Positions 1 to 11,900 of a stretch of DNA of 64,000 nt are shown here, piece by piece; positions within the stretch are counted from its first letter, which is position 1, and the number at the start of each line of letters is the position of its first letter. The stretch covers positions 1 to 64,000 of the forward strand of contig CAYZDJ010000010.1 of the NCBI GenBank assembly GCA_964477265.1. The letters are read 5' to 3'. The DNA comes from CAIVPM01 sp964477265. Its GTDB lineage: Bacteria > Bacteroidota > Bacteroidia > Chitinophagales > Chitinophagaceae. Both the position numbers and the translations under genes were made by a program. Under the pieces are notes generated by a model, which saw only the letters and a program-made list of their open reading frames with translations, was not told where the DNA came from and ran no database searches.

Positions 1-3000
1 TTGTAGAAACTCCTGTTATAGCAACTAACTGACCACCACAAGATGTAAAGTCGCTACCAGCAATTGGCTTAGTGCATATTTGATAACCAGCATCAACCGT
101 GTTGTTATCTTTTGTTAAACCACTTCCGTGTGTATCTATTGTTATTTCTGGGCTAAATCCATCAGCAGGATTTACATCACTATTGCCATCTGTATTTGCA
201 GTGCCATCTTGAGCAGTTAAATGTGTTTGTGTAAATGGATTTACAGTTGGCACTTTAATTTTATATACACCATCTTCACAAATACCAAAGTTGTAGTAAC
301 CTGGGTTACCGCTTCCATTATCTGCTGTTGTTGTAGTTGCATAATAATTGAAATCACCATTACCATCTTTTTTATACAATTCAACTGTTATTCCATTTAC
401 ACCATTTGATGTTGGTTCATTTTGTAAGCCATCATTATTCTGGTCTTTCCAAACATAATTGCTTATTGAACCTGCTGGTGTAACAGTAACTTTAACAGTA
501 TCTGTACAACCATTGTTTGTATTGATAAAATTATAATCTCCAACAACACTAAAGTTGTTTACCTGTGTGCTTGCACTGCTTGCAGATACAATATTTGAAG
601 TTCCTGCATTACCATTCATTGCACTCCATACGCCTGTAACATTTGATGTTAAAGTAACACCAGTTGCCACATTTAAAATACATACTGCATCATCTGTACC
701 AGCATTTGGTTTAGGGCGAACTGTAATGCTCATTGTATCGCTACAATTTGTTGGTAATGTATAAATGAAATTATATGTACCAGAAGCAAGGTTGGTAAAT
801 GTTACAGATGCAGAACCACTAGTTGTTGAACCTAAACTTGCACCTGTAGGATTTGTACTTAAAGCAGACCAAGTACCATTAGTTGTTGTGCCATTTAATA
901 CCTGAGTAGCACCACCACATAAATAGTTAATATCAGCACCAGCATTTGGTTTTGGTGTTACAAAAACACTTGCTGTATCTGTGCAACCAAATGTTGAAGT
1001 GTAAACATAATTATATGTTCCTGTTGCAGCATTTGGATAAGTAACAGTTGCAATACCACTTGATTGAGTGAAGCCACCACCAGTTGCTCCATTGAACCAT
1101 TTATCTTTTAAATAGTTTACAGCGTTTGTTAAATCATTGCTTGATAAGCTACTGTTATAATAAAGTATCTCACCAATTTTTGCATTTGAAGCTTCCCCAC
1201 CTATATCAGAGCTTCCAACAAAAACTGTTTTGCTACCAGCAGAAATTGTTGTTGAGAAAGTAGCATTTCTTGTTACTAAACTGCCATTCAAATCATAAGC
1301 CCAATACTCTACATTGTTAGTTCCATTTCCATTTTGTGTTAATCTTCCAACCAATATGTAAGTATTGCCATTTGTTAATGGTGCTAATACAGTTGAGTTA
1401 TCATTGTTTGTATGGAATCCTACACTATTGCTTCCATCGTTATTGTGACGCATTGACCAATCAGCATCGTGATCTCCGTGGCACATAAAATTACCCCAAG
1501 TTGCAATTGCACTATTGTATTTAACAGCCATTAATACTGTTACATTTTGTGCTAATGGAACTGAAGTTCTTGTCATTCTTTTTGCAGAATTAAAGTCGAA
1601 CGCTTGCACACCATTTATAGTTGTAAGTGTTGGACCAGTTGAACTTTGAGTTAAGTTATAACCATTACCTGATAAATCATTCCAGGCTGTAACAACACCA
1701 GATGATTGAGTGAATGATGAAGTTACAGAAGCATCATATCTTGCCAATAAACTTGCACCAACCGAAGATAAACTTGTTGCAGTTGTTGGGTTGCTGCCCA
1801 TTGCAGACCAGGTTCCTGTATTTGGTGCACCAGTTAATGAAATAATATTACCACCACAAATATTACTTACATCAGCACCTGCATCTGGTTTTGCACCAAC
1901 AACAATATTCATTGTATCGCTACAATCTGTTGTTGGTAAAGTATAGATATAGCTATAAGTTCCTGTAGCAGCATTAACAAATGAAACTGTTGCTACACCT
2001 GAAGTTGTACTACTTAAGGTAGAACCACTTGGGTTTGTACTTAATGCAGTCCAAGTACCAGTATTTGCAGTACCTGTCAATGTTTGTGTACTTCCTCCAC
2101 AAGCATTAGTAATATCATTACCTGCATTTGGTTTTGGATTAACTGTTATTGTTTGTGTTGCTGTTCCTACACAACTATTAGCATCAGTTCCATAAACTGT
2201 GTATGTTGTAGTTGATGAAGGATATGCAGTTTGAGTAGCACCAAGTACACTTGCTACACCACTAATACCATAGTATGCACCAGTATTGTTTTCTACCAAT
2301 TGTCTGTTGGTAGTATTTAAAACAGAATTGAAAACATATAAGTCAGTAAAGTCACCATCAGATCTTTCACCATAACAGCAACCACTTGCACCCATTGAAA
2401 TTCCATTTGGCCCTGAACTACCACCACCATTATTTGCAATCAAACTTCCATTTTGATATAATTGATATGAACCAGAAGTTCCTGCACCTGTGTAAACATA
2501 TGGATTGTTATCGCCACTTGCAGTTGGTCCATTGTTTACCCAACCTTCAAAGTAAGCACAGTTTTTATTACCACCCCACCATCCTAACAACCAGTTTCCT
2601 GAATAGCTTGTAACCATTCTACCACGATTAGAACCAGTTTGTTTTGCAGCATAAACAACTGTAAATGGTTGTCCAAAATTTGTTGTGTTATATAAAGTTT
2701 GACCAACTGAATATTGTATTCTAATTACTGGTTTTCCATTTAATCCACTTGCAATAAATAATGGCTGAAGACTATTTGTTGTTTGAGAAAGATTGTTTCC
2801 ATTTCCAGATTGATCGTATAAAGTTTTTACATAACCTGTTCCTGCACCTACGAATGTATTGATAGCAGCAACATCTAAGTCATTTCCACTAAAGCCAAAG
2901 TCTTGTTCTGCATTATCGCTTGAACGTCTTATACGAATTGCAGCACCAGAATAAGAAGATTTCAATTTATGTAACCCCACAGCTAATCTTGGTGTTACTG

Positions 3001-5336
3001 AAATTTGATCAATAACAGGACTTGTACCAAAGCCAGTCCAGCTATAAGTACTAGCACCACTTGCTGTTAATGTTGAAGGATATCCATTACAAACTGTAGT
3101 AATAGAAGGGCTGATACTTACAACTGGCAAAGGATTTACTGTAATTGTAATGTTTGCAGTTTTAACACAACCATTGCCATCTGTACCTGTTACAGTATAA
3201 GTTGTAGTTGCAGTTGCATTGAAAGCAACGCCATTTGTTACACCATTATTCCAAGTGTAAGATGAAGCATTGCCACCAGTTAATGTAACACTTGTTCCAT
3301 AACATACTGTTGTAGCAGTTGCATTAGCAGTTACGTTTGGCAAAGCATTTACAGTAATAGTTTTTGTAACTACTTTAACACAATTATCAGTATTTGTAAC
3401 TGTATAACTTATAGTAGCACTACCTGTAGCTACTGATGTAATTAAACCTGCACTGTCAATTGTTGCAACATTTGTATTGCTTGATGACCAAACACCACCA
3501 GTTGTTGCATTTGTATATGTAGTTGTGCTACCTATACAAACACCATTATTACCTGAAATTGCAGCCACAGTTGGACTTGCATTAACAGTTACAACAGTTG
3601 AATTTGTATTTGAACATCCATTATTATCTGTATATAAATAAGTAATTGTTGAGTTACCAGCAGCAACACCAGTTACTAATCCTGTTGAACTATTAACAGT
3701 TGCTTTAGCTGTGTTAGAAGAAGTCCAAACACCACTAGTTAAAGTATTGCTTAATAAACTTGTTGTGTTATCGCAAAGCGTTGTATTACCAGTAATAGCA
3801 GGCACTACAGGCAATGGATTAACTGTGAATTGCTTTGTAGAATAACCTACACAACCATTAACATCAGTAACTGTATAGGTAATTGTAACAACACCAGCTG
3901 CAATACCAGTTACCATTCCTGTTGAAGGATTGATTGTTGCAATAGTTGTATCACTACTACTCCAAACACCATTTGGTGTAGCACAACTTAAAGATGTAGT
4001 TGAGCCAACACAAACTGCAGTTGCAGAATTTGCTCTAAAAGTGTTTGAACCAATTGTAGTAAACGTATGTAAAGTATAGCCACCACTTTGAGTAATTGTA
4101 CCACCTGTAGCAACTGGCGAGCCTTGATAGCGAATAATTACAACACCATTGTTTCCATTAGCAGTTGTACTTGTTCCACCATTGCCTTGTGCATTACCAC
4201 CTTTACCATAGGTGTTTGTATAATTGAAATTACTTGAATTTGTAATAGTTGTTGTAGTACCTTGACCACCAACCCCACCACCACTATTTGCAGCACCACT
4301 AGCCCCTACATAAGTTGCATAAACATTTCTATTGGTTGGGTTAGCATAGTTTGCTCCACCGTTACCAACGCCATTTGTGGTAAGGTTTGTTTGTCCAGCA
4401 CCACCATAATAACCACCACCACCTGCTCCACCACCACCACCATCTCCACTATAGGCAGTTCCATTTTGTCCAGTCATTGATGTACCATTAGCTACTGCCT
4501 GATTACCACCACCAGGTGTTGCAACATCATTGGCAGTTCCTTCATTAGAACCTCCTCCTCCTGCTCCACCACCTGCTACAACATAATATGTAGAACCTTG
4601 GTAGAAGCCACTCCAGCCACCACCACCACCACCACCACCAGAACAACCTCCTGTTCCAGCATTACCACCAGTACCACCACCATTTGTACCAGCAGTACCA
4701 CCAGCAGCATTACCTGCACAACCTTGTCCATAACCACCAGCACCACCAACGCCAACTGTATAAATATTACTACCATTTGCAGGTAAAGTATATTTTCCAT
4801 AAACAGCACCACCAGCTCCACCACCTGCTCCAACTGCACCATCAGGACCACCAGCACCACCACCACCACCAATGGCTAAAATTTCAATATTGGTTAAACC
4901 AACAATTGAATCAACTGCAGGTTTGTAATTTACAGTTAATACAAGTGTTGCAGTACTATCACAACCAACTGCATTAGTGAAATGAGCTGTATAAGTGCCG
5001 CTATTTTTATAAGTAGAACCATTCCATATTAAGCTATCACAAACTGTAGTTGTGGTTGATGATGTTGAAGAATGATTAACAGTTAAGTTTAATGTTGCTG
5101 TGCTATCACAACCAACTGCATTTGTTGTTGAATAAGTATATACACCACTTGCAGTATATGTTGTTCCATTCCAAACCAAACTATCACAAGCACTTGTTGT
5201 TGTGTTTGAAGTTGAAGAATGATTAACAGTTAAATTTAATGTTGCTGTACTATCGCAACCTGCTGCATTTGTTGTTGAATAAGTATATACACCACTTGAT
5301 GTATATGTCGTTCCATTCCACACCAAACTATCACAA
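1..5336 (-). CDS. Giant mosaic surface protein, C-terminal part (partial at both ends)
   Basis: One minus-strand frame was read at sampled points from the gap to base 1 and was open in each, so the gene leaves the window on the left. In protein order the segment shows: three 49-residue CDSLVW repeats; a glycine-rich stretch (about 4890-4130) of GGAGG-type runs ending NGVVIIRYQ; bacterial Ig-like repeats with ITYTVT-type strands; a module resembling the arabinofuranosidase-B (AbfB) domain (about 3020-2300, with AIRIRRSSDNAEQDFGF and YDQSGNGNNLS); more Ig-like repeats; a LamG-like module (about 1740-1090); and an SdrD B-like domain (about 460-250, SNYVWKDQNNDGLQN). This is the same gene as the segment at 5437-6525. 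The frame differs by one step only because the gap is an arbitrary 100 N. Role inferred: secreted adhesin or polysaccharide-binding protein. A T9SS sorting domain would be expected at the missing C-terminus but is not visible. Confidence 0.8.
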
Positions 5337-5800
5337 NNNNNNNNNNNNNNNNNNNNNNNNNNNNNNNNNNNNNNNNNNNNNNNNNNNNNNNNNNNNNNNN
5401 NNNNNNNNNNNNNNNNNNNNNNNNNNNNNNNNNNNNAGTATATACACCACTTGATGTATATGTCGTTCCATTCCACACCAAACTATCACAAGCACTTGTT
5501 GTTGTGTTTGAAGTTGAAGAATGATTAACAGTTAAATTTAATGTTGCTGTACTATCGCAACCTGCTGCATTTGTTGTTGAATAAGTATATACACCACTTG
5601 ATGTATATGTCGTTCCATTCCACACCAAACTATCACAAACTGTTGTTGTGGTTGATGATGTTGAAGAATGATTAACAGTTAAGTTTAATATTGCTGTGCT
5701 ATCGCAACCTGCTGCATTTGTTGTTGAATAAGTATATACACCACTTGCAGTATATGTTGTTCCATTCCACACTAAACTATCACACGCAGTGGTTGTGGCT
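5000..5800 (-). repeat. Tandem 147-bp coding repeats (49 aa each), at least six copies
   Basis: The plus-strand landmark ctatcaca recurs at 5034, 5181, 5328, 5483, 5630 and 5777. Every neighbouring pair is 147 bases apart except the pair across the N gap (155, including the 100 N). Copies near the gap are almost identical at base level, which explains the assembly break. Each unit encodes two cysteines (CDSLVW and GCDST) and a Ser/Thr-rich linker. Confidence 0.95.
5337..5436. other. Assembly gap of exactly 100 N inside tandem repeats
   Basis: The run of N begins 9 bases into one 147-bp repeat unit and ends 101 bases into another. Comparison with intact copies shows the missing DNA must be 92 + 147n bases (n = 0, 1, 2...) if the array is regular. 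92 + 147n also restores the reading frame, whereas 100 does not. The gap size is therefore a placeholder. Confidence 0.97.
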
Positions 5801-6525
5801 GTTGATGTTGTATTAGTGCAAGAATTTGTTAAACTAACGCTAGATGTAGCCCAACTTGCCCCATTTACTAATGTTCCATCATTTGCATTAGCAGTTGCAT
5901 CTGCTGCAGTTGTACCAGTTCCTTCATTAAATTTATAATAAGCAGCTAGTCCACTTGTGTTAGCATTAATGTTTACGTTTTTATTATCATTAATTTCAGT
6001 AGCTGTTCTAGCAACATTCCACAAACGTAATTCATCCATTTGCCCATCAAAAGTATTGCAAAGGCAAGTTGATGGCGATTGACGACCAATATTTAAAACA
6101 CCATTATCTTGGGCGTAATTAACATTGGCAGCACCATTAGCAGTACCATTCATATAAAATGTAAGCACACCACCAGACAAAGTAATTGCCACGTGTGTCC
6201 AGGTATTTAGAGGAACGGTAGAACTTGAGTAATTCCACCAGCCTCCAGAAAAACGATTGTAAAAACCTAATCTGCCATCATCAGTTTTAGCAAAGTCAAA
6301 ATTGTAATCTCCCTTATCTACAATTGTAAGCCAATCACTACTTACTGGATAAATCCAGGCTTCAATAGTAAAAGTTGCACCGAGATTTATTGAGCTACTA
6401 TGCGGAACTGAAACATACTGTGAGCTACTTTTGGCTAAATTTAAAGCATAGTTGGTTTGAGCATTTGAAACTAACGAAAATAATAGACATATAATCGTTA
6501 AAAAATTGAAGTACATTTTTTTCAT
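5437..6525 (-). CDS. Giant mosaic surface protein, N-terminal part (LamG domain plus 49-aa repeats)
   Basis: The start is taken at the ATG at 6525 rather than further upstream, because a clean signal peptide begins there (MKKMYFNFLTIICLLFSLVS, then cleavage after NAQ). Residues of about 25-235 form a LamG/concanavalin-like lectin domain, with the typical FTIEAWIYP, WTHVAITL and MDELRLWN strands. After that come Thr/Ser-rich 49-residue repeats, each holding CDSLVWNGTTY and NAAGCDST with two cysteines. The reading ends at the 100-N gap, exactly at a codon boundary (position 5437), and continues in the segment at 1-5336. Function is inferred as export and surface display; the ligand is unknown. 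It stands alone on its strand, and no TAnnTTTG box was found upstream. Confidence 0.8.
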
Positions 6526-6773
6526 AATCAAATTGAATTGGTCAATATTTAATTTAAACAACGAGCTCTAGAAATCAAACACCCTTGGATTATAGGTGGT
6601 GGTTTATAGAACATTGTTTTCGTAGCAGTATTAGTCGTAAAGGAAGTTTTCTATTACAAAATAATGGGATTATATTAAAAAAGCAAAAACATTTTTATAA
6701 TTGTAACTAAATAACTATTTGTTGATACAGAATAAAATAAGTGAAAGTTGCTTTAAATATTTTCTGTCTTATA

Positions 6774-7202
6774 CTACCCTGCTGTGTTTTCAAATCCATA
6801 TTCAACTGCTTTCAAAAGCACATCAATATTTATATCTTTAAGGGTTTTAAATTTAATGCAATAGCCTGTCACTTTTGCCTTGCCAAGGTTTTTGCCATAG
6901 GTTTTAGCTAGGTATTCCTTATCTTTTAACCCTAGTATATATACAGATATTCCTTTTGTATTTGCACTAACACCAATCTGAAAAAAATCCTTGGATTTAC
7001 CATCGGCATATTTAATTGTGTATAATCCATATCCAATGTTGGGATTGCTTACAGTTTTATTTTCACTGTTTTTTCCATCTTCAAACCATAACCTACACAT
7101 TGGCAATACTTGCAATATGCGTTCATGCAACTGTTGCATGTCGCTCTGTTTAGGCTCAGGCTGGCTGGCAATATAATCCTTTATTTGTGCTTGAACATTC
7201 AT
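6774..7202 (-). CDS. DUF1801 (YdhG-like) domain protein
   Basis: This 142-residue protein has the DUF1801/YdhG pattern. The N-terminal helix (VQAQIKDYIASQPEPKQ) resembles the usual start of the family. It is followed by LPMCRLWFEDGKNS, a GYGLYTIKYADGK strand and a lysine-rich C-terminal region ending in helices. Family members have a frataxin-like fold, and some are called iron chaperones, but the biochemical role is poorly fixed. It lies 30 bases downstream of the SIMPL gene on the same strand, so the two are probably co-transcribed. No signal peptide or membrane segment is seen, so it should be cytoplasmic. Family assignment is fairly safe; function is not. Confidence 0.75.
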   Translation of the reverse strand: MNVQAQIKDYIASQPEPKQSDMQQLHERILQVLPMCRLWFEDGKNSENKTVSNPNIGYGLYTIKYADGKSKDFFQIGVSANTKGISVYILGLKDKEYLAKTYGKNLGKAKVTGYCIKFKTLKDINIDVLLKAVEYGFENTAG

Positions 7203-7232
7203 TTAAATAGAAGTATGTAGTATCATTTTTTA

Positions 7233-7991
7233 TTATTCTAAAAAGAACACGATAGTACTTACAACCCTTGCTTTTTGGACATAAGGTTCCTTTGGCTTTT
7301 CATTATCTGCACCACCTTCTTCATCATAATAGTATTTTCCTGCAATGGTAATTTGTCCTTGCGATGCTGTTTTAATTTTTCCTAATGTAGCTTTTGAATC
7401 ATTAGCAAACTGCTCGCCTGCAACCCTTGCATTTTTTGTGCTTTCAGCAATCAACTTGGGTTTAACCGAGTTTAATTCAGGAAAAGAATAATTAGTAGTA
7501 ACAGTTGATGTTAAATCCTTGCTTACTAAGTCTAGTTTTATCTGAGCAGATTTATCTTCAGTAGCTTTAATGTCTTTGGATATGATGGTTAAATTTTGCG
7601 ATGCAATATATCTGTCAATTTTAACCTTAACCTGTTGCCCACCCTGCCATTCATTTTCATAATATTTCTGTTTGTCAGTAATATCAATATTGCTAGCCTG
7701 TATATCATCTTTGCTATATCCAATACTTGTTAAATAAGCGACAATTAAATTTTTCCTTATTTCCGTTTGTTTAATAATATCCTGCAAATTATCGCCAGAA
7801 AATGAAAAAGACAAACCAATAGATGCTGAAGTTGCCGTTATATTTATTTCAGCAAGTCCTTTAACTGTTACAATACGATCTTTATCGCTGAATGTTTTTA
7901 AACCTTTATAAATAAAGGTGCCTAGCAAGGTTAACCCTACTAAAATAGACACACCTAAAACAATTGATTTACCTGAAGATTTATTTTCCAT
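7233..7991 (-). CDS. SIMPL (DUF541) domain protein, membrane anchored
   Basis: This 252-residue protein has one N-terminal membrane helix (about residues 9-28) followed by a SIMPL/DUF541 domain outside the membrane. Family signs are the opening strand DRIVTVKGLAEINITATSA, the helix with LTSIGYSKDDIQASNIDI, and the region TKNARVAGEQFANDSKATLGKI. SIMPL proteins are periplasmic or outer-membrane associated in Gram-negatives and are linked to stress in some species; the molecular activity is unknown. A matching -7 box (TATATTTG) lies 35 bases upstream, and DUF1801 follows on the same strand. Confidence 0.85.
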   Translation of the reverse strand: MENKSSGKSIVLGVSILVGLTLLGTFIYKGLKTFSDKDRIVTVKGLAEINITATSASIGLSFSFSGDNLQDIIKQTEIRKNLIVAYLTSIGYSKDDIQASNIDITDKQKYYENEWQGGQQVKVKIDRYIASQNLTIISKDIKATEDKSAQIKLDLVSKDLTSTVTTNYSFPELNSVKPKLIAESTKNARVAGEQFANDSKATLGKIKTASQGQITIAGKYYYDEEGGADNEKPKEPYVQKARVVSTIVFFLE

Positions 7992-8390
7992 AACTAAGAT
8001 GTTTTTTGGTTTAATTTATTAAAGCCAAATATAGGAATGTTGTTGATAGATATTACAAAAGATGAACTGCGTTGTATCAGCCAATGTATAAAAGAAAATA
8101 ACATTTCAAATTTTGATGTTCAAATTATTTATCCTTGATATTGCCAAACTTTATGCTGGCAGAAGTTTTATCTTTTTACAAGTGCAATAATTTTGTTTAA
8201 ATGTAAGTCTCTTTTTATTTTCAATATTCTTGTGTTCGCCTAGGTTTTAAAGAGATACATATATAAGAGAACGTTCAAGTCTTGCAATGTTTATTGCCAC
8301 CATCTTTTTTCATACCTAAATTGAAGCCTAATATGGTTACTTTATTGTATCAGAAATTTTTAATTGGTATTGTTATGCTTCTCTAAAAAA
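7992..8390. other. 399-bp intergenic region
   Basis: This stretch separates the SIMPL gene from the RlpA-like gene. It holds the SIMPL promoter box at 8026-8033 and one short plus-strand frame of 33 codons (8037-8138, starting MLLIDITKDELRC) that could be a microprotein or a gene remnant. No terminator or RNA gene was recognised in the rest. Confidence 0.6.
8026..8033 (-). promoter_or_regulatory. Bacteroidota -7 promoter box for the SIMPL-DUF1801 unit
   Basis: On the minus strand the bases read TATATTTG, a full match to TAnnTTTG. The ATG is at 7991, which gives a short leader of about 25-30 bases. A TTTG-type -33 element may lie at 8056-8060, though the spacing (22 bases) is somewhat long. 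Confidence 0.5.
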
Positions 8391-8768
8391 TCATTCACAA
8401 ACAATAGTAACCTTTACAACACCTTCCTTTATCATGTTAATTTTTTGTGCAGCAGCTTCGCTCAAATCAATCATTCTTCCTGCAACAAAAGGTCCACGAT
8501 CATTGATTCTTACAACAACAGACTTGTTATTGTTAAGATTAGTAACTTTTACTTTAGTGCCAAAAGGCAATTTCTTGTGTGCTGCTGTTAGTTTGGTTGC
8601 ATCATATATTTCGCCACTGGCTGTGGGTTTGCCTATAAACTTACCTCCATAATAAGATGCTATTCCTGTTTCCTCACACTCTCCTTGGGCTGATGGAATA
8701 CTTTTTCTGTGGCATGATACGATTACTAAAAATATCAGCACAATCACAAATGTTTTTTTATTAGTCAT
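8391..8768 (-). CDS. RlpA-like lipoprotein (double-psi beta-barrel)
   Basis: This 125-residue protein has a lipoprotein signal (hydrophobic stretch, then VIVSC with the acceptor Cys near residue 19). A DPBB domain of the RlpA family follows: GIASYYGGKFIGKPTASGE, then LTAAHKKLPFGTKVKVTNL, then VVVRINDRGPFVAGRMIDLS. RlpA proteins are lytic transglycosylases acting on peptidoglycan, often at the septum; in the domain the aspartate of NDRGPF is a conserved functional residue. It lacks the C-terminal SPOR domain of longer RlpA proteins, as many Bacteroidota versions do. Expected location is the inner face of the outer membrane. Confidence 0.88.
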   Translation of the reverse strand: MTNKKTFVIVLIFLVIVSCHRKSIPSAQGECEETGIASYYGGKFIGKPTASGEIYDATKLTAAHKKLPFGTKVKVTNLNNNKSVVVRINDRGPFVAGRMIDLSEAAAQKINMIKEGVVKVTIVCE

Positions 8769-8914
8769 TTTTTAATACACAGATTAGCATTGGTTGCTTC
8801 GCAATTTAACGTTTTTAAAACCAGCATTATTATTTTTTTACGCTATTTTAAACCATAAATAAAAAAGTATTTTTTAACGAAAAAAAATGTAGTGTACAAT
8901 TTACATATTTTCCA

Positions 8915-8922
8915 TACTTTTG
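8915..8922 (+). promoter_or_regulatory. Bacteroidota -7 box upstream of the T9SS cargo gene
   Basis: TACTTTTG matches TAnnTTTG and lies 16 bases before the ATG at 8939. A clear TTTG -33 element at the usual distance is not visible, so this is a moderate call. Confidence 0.4.
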
Positions 8923-8938
8923 TTAAAATGATTGTACC

Positions 8939-11900
8939 ATGAAAAAAAATCTACACTTATTATTGTTGCTAATACCATTTATAGCAACATCACAAACAAC
9001 AGTAACCTACACACAGCAAAACACTTACAATGTAAATCAGTTTACAGATGGTTCGGCCGGCTCATTTAACAATGGTGGCACCGAAATGGGGCAATATGCC
9101 AATACAAGTGGCAACAAGCAAGTGGTGTCTTTTCGCAAATTCAGAACAGATGGATCAGGAGGTGGTTCTACACGCTCATTACAAGTGGGCGATAAATTTA
9201 CTATCAGAGTAGCATGTACAAGGGCTTATGGAAAAATAGGTGTATCATTATTAGCATCGCCTAGTGCATACACGTCTTGGAATGATAGAGAAAATAATTA
9301 CGCCATTAGTGCTAATCTTGATGGCCCTGCATATACTGGCAGTGGATATGGAAATTGGTACATTAAATACAGTAGTGGTAGCACCTCTGCAACAAGCTAT
9401 GCTGGAGACCAAACAAGTTACAGAGATTTTACTATGGAGTTTACATTAACTGCTCCTGATAGAATGAACGTATCTATAACAACATCTAATGGTCCTGCTA
9501 CAACAACATTTAACGATGTACAATTAAATAATTCAAATCCCATTACTGACTATGCTGTTTACTTACAAGATGATTGGGATGGTGATAATGCATCAAACAT
9601 TTATTGGAAGCAAACTACTACACAAGTAAATACTGGTGCAGTATCTTTAGGTGCAAGCAATAACAGTTTTACAGTTTCTGGTGTTGTTAGTAATGGTCTT
9701 GATGCCAACAGTACATCTACAAATAGTTTAAACAATACTGTTACAAAAACTGGTAGTGGTACAGTAACATTAAATGGTAGTAGTACCTACACAGGTAGTA
9801 CAACTGTAAGTAATGGAACATTGAGATTAAATAAAACAGGTGGAACAACAATAACATCAGGCAATGTTGTTACCATTAATAGTGGTGGCACTTTGCAAAT
9901 AAGTACAGATCAAAGCTTGGGCAATGTTACATTAAACAGTGGTGGTACTTTAACAGTTGATGCTGGTGTAACACTTGGTATTACTGGTACTTTCACTGGT
10001 GGTGGCACATTAAATAATTTAGGTACAGTATCATTAAATGGTACCTCTTCGCAAACTTTCCCAGGTTCATCAACAACGGTAAATAATGGCACTGCCAATA
10101 CATTAACCAATTTAACTGTTAATAACAGCAACGGTGTTACCATCGATAAAAACTTTACTGTTGGTAGTACATTGGCTTTTAGTAGTGGCAAATTGGCTAT
10201 TAATGGAAATACATTAACATTGAATGGAACAGTTACTGGAATGAGTGCTGCCAATAGCTTTACTGGTAGCAATTCAAGTAGTTTAACTGTAAGCTCTACA
10301 AGCAATGTTGGTACAATTTACTTTAATCAAACAACCGATGGAAGTATTGTAAATCCTACAACAGGCACCAACTCGTTGCAAAATTTAGTTGTAAGTGGTA
10401 GTGGTGGTAGTGTTACCATTGGTAATAAATTAAATTTGTTCGATAGATTAAGCGTAAGTGCAGGCACCTTAAATACAGGTGGATATTTAGTATTAAGAAG
10501 TAGAAGTGCCAATACTGCCTATGTTGATCAGGTTGGCGGCACAATAAGTGGACAAGTAACTGTTGAAAGATATTTTCATAAACAAAACAGAGGTTGGAGA
10601 ATGGCTACAGCACCTGTGTCATTCAATGGCATTATTAGTAACGATAATGACAAAGTAATAAATAACTGGCAATCAAATTTTGGTTACTCAAGTAACTATG
10701 GTACACGTATTACTGGACCTGTTACACCAAGTGGCACAAATGGTTTAGATGACTTAAGTACAAGTGCCAACTTACTAACTTATAATAGTTCTGGCTCTGG
10801 TTCGTGGAATAAAATTTTAAATACCAAAACAGAAACAATGAGTGGCAGTACAGGTAGTGCTGATAACAAAGGTTTCTTTATTTTTGTAAGAGGTGATAGA
10901 ACTGTAACCCCAAGCAACAGCACACCAAATGCTTTTGCAACAACAACTTTAGCGTCTAAAGGTTTATTACAAACTGGCACACAAACATTTAATTTTAGTG
11001 GTACTAGTGGCAATAGCTGGTTAATTGGTAATCCTTATGCATGTCCTGTTGACATGAGTACTGTTACATACACAAACATTGGAAACTTTGTTTATTTCTG
11101 GGATCCAAACTTAACAGGTGTATCAACAAATTCTCCTGGTACATATACTTATTTTGACAGAACCAATTGGGCTGCTGGTCCATTGAGTGGAAGCAGTACT
11201 AAGTTCTTTCAAAGTGGGCAGGCTGTTTTAGCAAAACCTAATAATGCAACTGCAAGCATCACATTTAATGAATCTAACAAAACAACTTCGTCTAACAACA
11301 ACACACAAACAACAGGTACAGCAAATGGTTCAGTTGATTTATTTAATGTTAAATTATTTGCTGTTCAACCCAATGGCGACCGCACTAACGTTGATGGTTT
11401 AAGAGCTAAATTTGGAAATTATGCTGATGATGTTGATGATGAAGATTGTATTAAAATAGCTGCAAGCCTTGAAAACATTGGACTTGCGAGAAATTCAAAA
11501 AGCCTTGCCATTGAAGCTCGTCCATTTATTACAACAACAGATACATTGTTTATTGCAATGAACAGTATGGTTGCTGGTTCTAACTATGAATTTTTAATTA
11601 ATCCTGTAAACTTTGATGCAAGTGTTAGTGGTTGCAAAATCATAGATAATTTCTTAAACACAGAAACACAAATAAACTTAGCTGATAACACAACAATCTA
11701 TCCATTTAGTGTTTCAAGTGTTGCTGGCAGCAATGCTACAAATCGTTTCAGCATTGTATTTACTGGAGCAGGTGCATTACCAAGCAATAAACTAAGCGTA
11801 AGTGCATACAAGCAAAACAATAATGTTGTGGTAAACTGGGAAGCTATTGCTGAAACAGGTGTTAATGTCTATAATGTTGAGAAATCAACTACAGGTAGCA

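Noticed and set aside
4576..4872. Minus-strand frame rich in Val/Leu (98 aa) and overlapping plus-strand His/Thr-rich frames
   Set aside because: They are shifted readings of the glycine-rich GGN codons in the giant surface protein.
5236..5336. Apparent C-terminus of the 441-aa reading after the N gap
   Set aside because: It is an out-of-frame read caused by the placeholder gap length; the true frame continues in a different phase.
6721..6773. Inverted ACAGAA/TTCTGT pair behind the DUF1801 gene as terminator
   Set aside because: Only six bases pair cleanly over a long AT loop; too weak to call.
9910..10305. Minus-strand 131-aa frame opposite the T9SS cargo gene
   Set aside because: It is a shadow of GGT/ACA-rich repeat codons.
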